A stretch of DNA of 35,010 nucleotides from Chitinophagaceae bacterium (GTDB lineage: Bacteria; Bacteroidota; Bacteroidia; Chitinophagales; Chitinophagaceae), in contig JAACZQ010000042.1 in assembly GCA_009996675.1 (NCBI GenBank), forward strand, positions 1-35,010, given 5' to 3'. The notes below the pieces were generated by a model. The model was not told where the DNA came from and made no database searches. It saw only the letters and a list, made by a program, of their open reading frames with translations. A program made the translations under genes and the position numbers. Position 1 is the stretch's first letter. Each line of letters begins with the position of its first letter. Positions 32,305 to 35,010 of the stretch are shown here, in pieces.

Positions 32305-32717
32305 TGTATTTTTTCTTCGAACACCAGTTCTTCCAGTCCGTTTTTCTTCCGGTAATCGTTGATCGCTGCCTTGATGGCGTCTTCGGCCAGTACTGAGCAG
32401 TGAATTTTTACCGGGGGCAGGTTCAGTTCTTCCACCAGGTCCATATTATCGATCTGAACTGCCTGATCTACGGTTTTACCCTTGAGCCATTCTGTAGCCA
32501 GGGATGAGGAAGCAATGGCAGAACCACAACCGAAAGTCTTGAATTTTGCATCGGTAATCACACCGGTAGCATCATCTACTTCGATCTGCAAACGCATAAC
32601 GTCGCCACATTCGGGGGCGCCTACCAGTCCGGTTCCTACATTTTTACTGGCTTTATCCAGTGTACCCACGTTCTTGGGATTATTGTAGTGGTCGATTACT
32701 TTTTCTGAGTATGCCAT
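32301..32717 (-). CDS. iscU: Iron-sulfur cluster scaffold IscU
   Basis: 138 residues. The scaffold receives sulfur from IscS and builds a [2Fe-2S] cluster. Ligands are Cys37 and Asp39 (APECGDVM), Cys64 (FGCGSAIASSS), His106 and Cys107. The chaperone-binding motif LPPVK (residues 100-104) is present, so an HscA/DnaK-type chaperone is expected although none is encoded nearby. Length is normal for IscU. It is the second gene of the operon, 111 bp behind iscS. Confidence 0.97.
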   Translation of the reverse strand: MAYSEKVIDHYNNPKNVGTLDKASKNVGTGLVGAPECGDVMRLQIEVDDATGVITDAKFKTFGCGSAIASSSLATEWLKGKTVDQAVQIDNMDLVEELNLPPVKIHCSVLAEDAIKAAINDYRKKNGLEELVFEEKIH

Positions 32718-32726
32718 ATAGAATCA

Positions 32727-32825
32727 ATTTGAAAATTTGAGTGTTTGTTTGTTATTGGTTGAGTTGGGAAAATCGGAGAAGTTTGAACTGTTTTCAAATC
32801 TTCAAATTCTCAAATTTTCTCATTT
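32727..32825. repeat. AATTTGA-type low-complexity spacer between iscS and iscU
   Basis: TTTGAAAATTTGAG at one end and, near 32790-32820, CAAA-ending units of about 8 bp. A looser relative of the heptad tracts, like that at 10668-10700. No gene. Confidence 0.5.
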
Positions 32826-32828
32826 TTA

Positions 32829-34046
32829 TTAATGGTGTGCCCACTCGATGCTGTTCAGGTCGATACCTTCTTTGAACATTTCCCAAAGCGGACTCATTTC
32901 GCGCAATTTCAATACCGTATCACTCACCGCTTTAATGGTGTAATCGATCTGCTCTTCCGTGGTGAACCTGCCCAATCCGAAACGCAGCGAACTGTGTGCC
33001 AGATCATCGCCCAATCCCAAAGCTTTCAGTACATAACTGGGTTCCAGGGATGCAGAGGTACAGGCCGAACCGGAAGACAAAGCAATATTTTTGTTAAAGC
33101 CCATCATCAGACCTTCTCCTTCCACATACTTGAAAGAGATATTGGATACATGTGGTAAACGGTGTTCGCGGCTGCCATTCACATACGCTTCTTCGAGCTG
33201 CAGTAATGCTGTCTCCAGTTTATCGCGCAGTTTGCTCAGGCGGGCGGCGTCTTCTGCCATTTCCAGTCGGGCCAGTTCACAGGATTTACCGAAACCAACA
33301 ATACCGGGAACATTCAGCGTACCGCTGCGCATACCTCTTTCGTGTCCGCCACCGTCCATTTGGGCAGTTACTTTCACGCGGGGGTTTTTACGGCGTACAT
33401 ACAGCGCACCCACACCTTTGGGACCATACATTTTATGACCACTGAAAGCCATGATATCAATACCGTCTTTGTTAACATCAACGGGTATTTTACCAACTGC
33501 CTGTGTACCATCGGTGAAAAACAATACCCCATGTTTGCGGGCAATGGCGCTGATTTCTTTAACAGGCTGTATCACCCCAATCTCATTATTGGCATACATG
33601 ATAGCAAGCAGAATGGTGGTAGGCTTGATGGCCGCTTCCAGCTCTTTCAGGTCAATCAGACCTTCTGCATTCACATTCAGGTAAGTTACTTCACCGCCCA
33701 GGCGTTCAATATGCTTACAGGTATCCAGCACCGCTTTGTGTTCGGTGGTACAGGTGATGATATGGTTGCCCTTGCTGGCATACATTTCAAACACACCCTT
33801 GATGCCCAGGTTATCTCCCTCCGTAGCGCCGGAAGTAAAGATGATCTCCTTGGGATCGGCACCAATCAGTTTGGCCACCTGCTCACGGGCATAATCCACA
33901 GCTTCCTCCGCTTCCCAGCCAAAAGGGTGGTTACGGCTGGCTGCATTACCGAAATGCTCGGTAAAATAGGGCAACATGGCTTCCAGCACACGGGGATCCA
34001 TGGGGGTGGTCGCATTGTTATCGAGATAAATCGGCAATTTCAACAT
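32829..34046 (-). CDS. iscS: Cysteine desulfurase IscS
   Basis: 405 residues, normal for IscS. This PLP enzyme takes sulfur from cysteine and hands it to Isc[19 protein letters not shown] is the usual start; His104 (TTEHKAVLD), PLP Lys205 ([11 protein letters not shown]) and the persulfide Cys329 ([14 protein letters not shown]) match the E. coli positions closely. It is the first gene of the minus-strand iscSUA unit, with no iscR, hscA, hscB or fdx beside it. A -7 motif is 33 nt upstream, in the region divergent from the epimerase gene. Confidence 0.98.
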   Translation of the reverse strand: MLKLPIYLDNNATTPMDPRVLEAMLPYFTEHFGNAASRNHPFGWEAEEAVDYAREQVAKLIGADPKEIIFTSGATEGDNLGIKGVFEMYASKGNHIITCTTEHKAVLDTCKHIERLGGEVTYLNVNAEGLIDLKELEAAIKPTTILLAIMYANNEIGVIQPVKEISAIARKHGVLFFTDGTQAVGKIPVDVNKDGIDIMAFSGHKMYGPKGVGALYVRRKNPRVKVTAQMDGGGHERGMRSGTLNVPGIVGFGKSCELARLEMAEDAARLSKLRDKLETALLQLEEAYVNGSREHRLPHVSNISFKYVEGEGLMMGFNKNIALSSGSACTSASLEPSYVLKALGLGDDLAHSSLRFGLGRFTTEEQIDYTIKAVSDTVLKLREMSPLWEMFKEGIDLNSIEWAHH

Positions 34047-34079
34047 AGTACACAGAAATTTACTTGCTTATAACTAACA

Positions 34080-34087
34080 CAAAAGTA
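34080..34087 (-). promoter_or_regulatory. Putative isc operon promoter, -7 element TACTTTTG
   Basis: Exact minus-strand TAnnTTTG, 33 nt upstream of the iscS ATG; no clear -33 element. Confidence 0.5.
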
Positions 34088-34114
34088 CTGCAATCGGTTT
34101 ATACTTGCAGGAAC

Positions 34115-34140
34115 GATTCCCCCCGGAATCCGCTTTTTTT
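34115..34140 (+). terminator. Terminator-like hairpin in the iscS/mce divergent region
   Basis: GATTCC at 34115-34120 and GGAATC at 34125-34130 with a CCCC loop, then CG and a run of seven T after C. It lies in the leader region of the epimerase gene, 8 nt after a weak -7-like TATACTTG (34100-34107). Confidence 0.4.
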
Positions 34141-34175
34141 CACAATTCGAAAGGCCTGATATTAAAATTATTTTT

Positions 34176-34574
34176 ATGTTAAAACTGGAACATATTGGCG
34201 TGGCTGTCAAGGCGTTTAGTGAATCCATCCCCTTATTTGAGCGGATTTTGGGCACATCCTGCTATAAAACCGAGGAAGTAAGCTCCGAAAACGTGAATAC
34301 GGCCTTTTTCCAAAAGGGTGAAACCAAGATCGAATTACTCGAAAGCACCGACCCCAATGGCGTTATTGCCCGTTTTATCGAAAAAAAGGGAGAAGGTATC
34401 CACCATATTGCTTTTGAAGTAGCTGATATTCACGCCGAAATGGAGCGTCTCCGCCAGGAAGGCTTCACCCTGCTCAACGAAACCCCCAAACCCGGCGCCG
34501 ATAACAAACTGGTCTGCTTTGTACACCCGAAAGAAACAAATGGCGTACTGATTGAACTTTGCCAGGAAAGGTAG
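34176..34574 (+). CDS. mce: Methylmalonyl-CoA epimerase
   Basis: 132 residues of the vicinal-oxygen-chelate (glyoxalase) fold. It interconverts (R)- and (S)-methylmalonyl-CoA in propionate/succinate metabolism. LEHIGVAV gives metal ligand His6, KIELLEST (Glu53), GIHHIAFEV the second His (76 or 77), and GVLIELCQ the Glu127 near the C-terminus. Length is normal. The ATG at 34176 follows an A/T-rich leader. It is divergent from iscS, without the mutase genes nearby. The stop codon TAG opens the longest heptad tract of the window. Confidence 0.95.
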   Translation: MLKLEHIGVAVKAFSESIPLFERILGTSCYKTEEVSSENVNTAFFQKGETKIELLESTDPNGVIARFIEKKGEGIHHIAFEVADIHAEMERLRQEGFTLLNETPKPGADNKLVCFVHPKETNGVLIELCQER

Positions 34575-34676
34575 GTTTGGTTTATGGTTTATGGTTTTTG
34601 GTTTTGGGTTTTTGGTTGAAGTTGGAGGTTGGAGGTTGGAAGTTGGAAGTTGGAAGTTGGAAGTGGGAAGTGGGAA
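34572..34676 (+). repeat. Longest heptad tract: 15 units
   Basis: Fifteen 7-bp units without a break. First TAGGTTT (containing the mce stop), then six GGTTTAT/GGTTTTT-type units to 34620, then eight GTTGGAA-type units (GTTGGAG twice, GTTGGAA four times, GTGGGAA twice). Confidence 0.95.
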
Positions 34677-34696
34677 CAAGTATTTCTTCATACCCA

Positions 34697-34761
34697 ATCA
34701 AAAAATCAAACATCAAAAAATCAAAGATCTGACATCTGAGATCTGAGATCTAAAATCTGAT
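34697..34761 (+). repeat. ATCAAAC tract passing into ATCTGAC heptads
   Basis: Two pairs of an 8-bp ATCAAAAA and a 7-bp ATCAAAC/ATCAAAG unit, then in direct continuation five ATCTGAC-family heptads at 34727-34761. Confidence 0.85.
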
Positions 34762-34792
34762 TTTTATCATTTTTCCCCCCTCCAGTCCCTCG

Positions 34793-34800
34793 TAGTTTTG
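34793..34800 (+). promoter_or_regulatory. Putative promoter of the truncated lipoprotein gene, -7 element TAGTTTTG
   Basis: Exact TAnnTTTG, 15 nt before the ATG at 34816. Confidence 0.45.
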
Positions 34801-34815
34801 TAGAAAATTCCGGTT

Positions 34816-35010
34816 ATGCAAATCAAACTTATGGGGCTGGCTTTACTGTTACTGACAGTTACAGGTTGTGTAGGTACCAAAATTACCAGCAGCTGGACCG
34901 CCCCCGCAGCGCAGGTGAATACGGCTTCGGTGAAAAAAATTGTGGTGGTGGGATTATTCAGTGATAAAGACCGGCAGATCCGGGAACATATGGAAGCCCA
35001 TTTGGTGGGG
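34816..35010 (+). CDS. Lipoprotein, 3'-truncated by window edge
   Basis: First 65 codons only. The ATG at 34816 opens a lipoprotein signal peptide (MQIKLMGLALLLLTVTGCVG) with the lipid-carrying Cys at residue 18. The mature start GTKITSSWTAPAAQVNTASVKKIVVVGLF, with a short strand after SVKK and then DKDRQIREHMEAHL, resembles small Bacteroidota lipoproteins in which a nucleotide-binding-like strand is followed by R...E helix residues. No function can be given. The frame is open to the end of the window. Confidence 0.75.
   Translation, partial: MQIKLMGLALLLLTVTGCVGTKITSSWTAPAAQVNTASVKKIVVVGLFSDKDRQIREHMEAHLVG

Noticed and set aside
33342..34073. 243-codon plus-strand frame opposite iscS
   Set aside because: Antisense shadow of iscS, which has all catalytic residues in place.

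Overview
The window looks like chromosomal DNA of a Bacteroidota bacterium, most likely in or near the Chitinophagaceae. Several things point there: a fused MurF-alanine racemase, a GldF/GldG gliding-motility transporter pair, a DksA-like protein behind ileS, a split transketolase, and promoter-like -7 elements of the Bacteroidota form TAnnTTTG. No rRNA, tRNA, CRISPR array, transposase or phage gene was seen.

Layout. 1-4.1 kb: end of an EamA-type exporter, frr, the N-terminal half of a transketolase, a LolC/E-type permease and rbfA. 4.2-10.5 kb: an MsbA-type ABC transporter, then (minus strand) a DksA-like protein with a long histone-H1-like tail and ileS. 10.9-20.8 kb: a heme cluster. hemJ and hemH (minus) diverge from hemA, hemC, hemD, hemE, hemF, hemB and hemL (plus). 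Together they cover every step from glutamyl-tRNA to protoheme. One foreign-looking gene, an S23-type four-helix-bundle protein, sits between hemF and hemB. 20.9-31.4 kb: a D-2-hydroxyacid dehydrogenase, a lipoprotein, then a minus-strand block with lspA, murF-alr, a secreted TonB-C-like protein, terC, gldG, gldF and a secreted protein. 31.4-35 kb: a small secreted proline-rich protein, the iscS-iscU-iscA iron-sulfur operon, methylmalonyl-CoA epimerase and a truncated lipoprotein gene.

The most unusual signal lies between the genes. Many intergenic regions are built from 7-bp units of several sequence families (TGAGTAG, ATCTGAC, AGCTAGT, GTTGGAA, GGTTTAT, ATCAAAG). In several spacers different families follow one another without losing the 7-bp register. 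The iscU-iscA spacer is ten consecutive heptads, and the tkt/lolC spacer is eleven. The tracts begin at or include the stop codon of about ten genes. They occur only in junctions that contain a gene 3' end, and none of the five divergent (promoter-only) regions has one. This resembles in spirit the heptanucleotide STRR repeats of cyanobacteria, but I know of no description of it in this group.

Other points of interest are the 11-bp-phased TGAC direct repeats and two palindromes in the hemH/hemA divergent region, 31-bp inverted repeats around the four-helix-bundle gene, and the orphan transketolase half. Everything here was read by eye; no database search was run.
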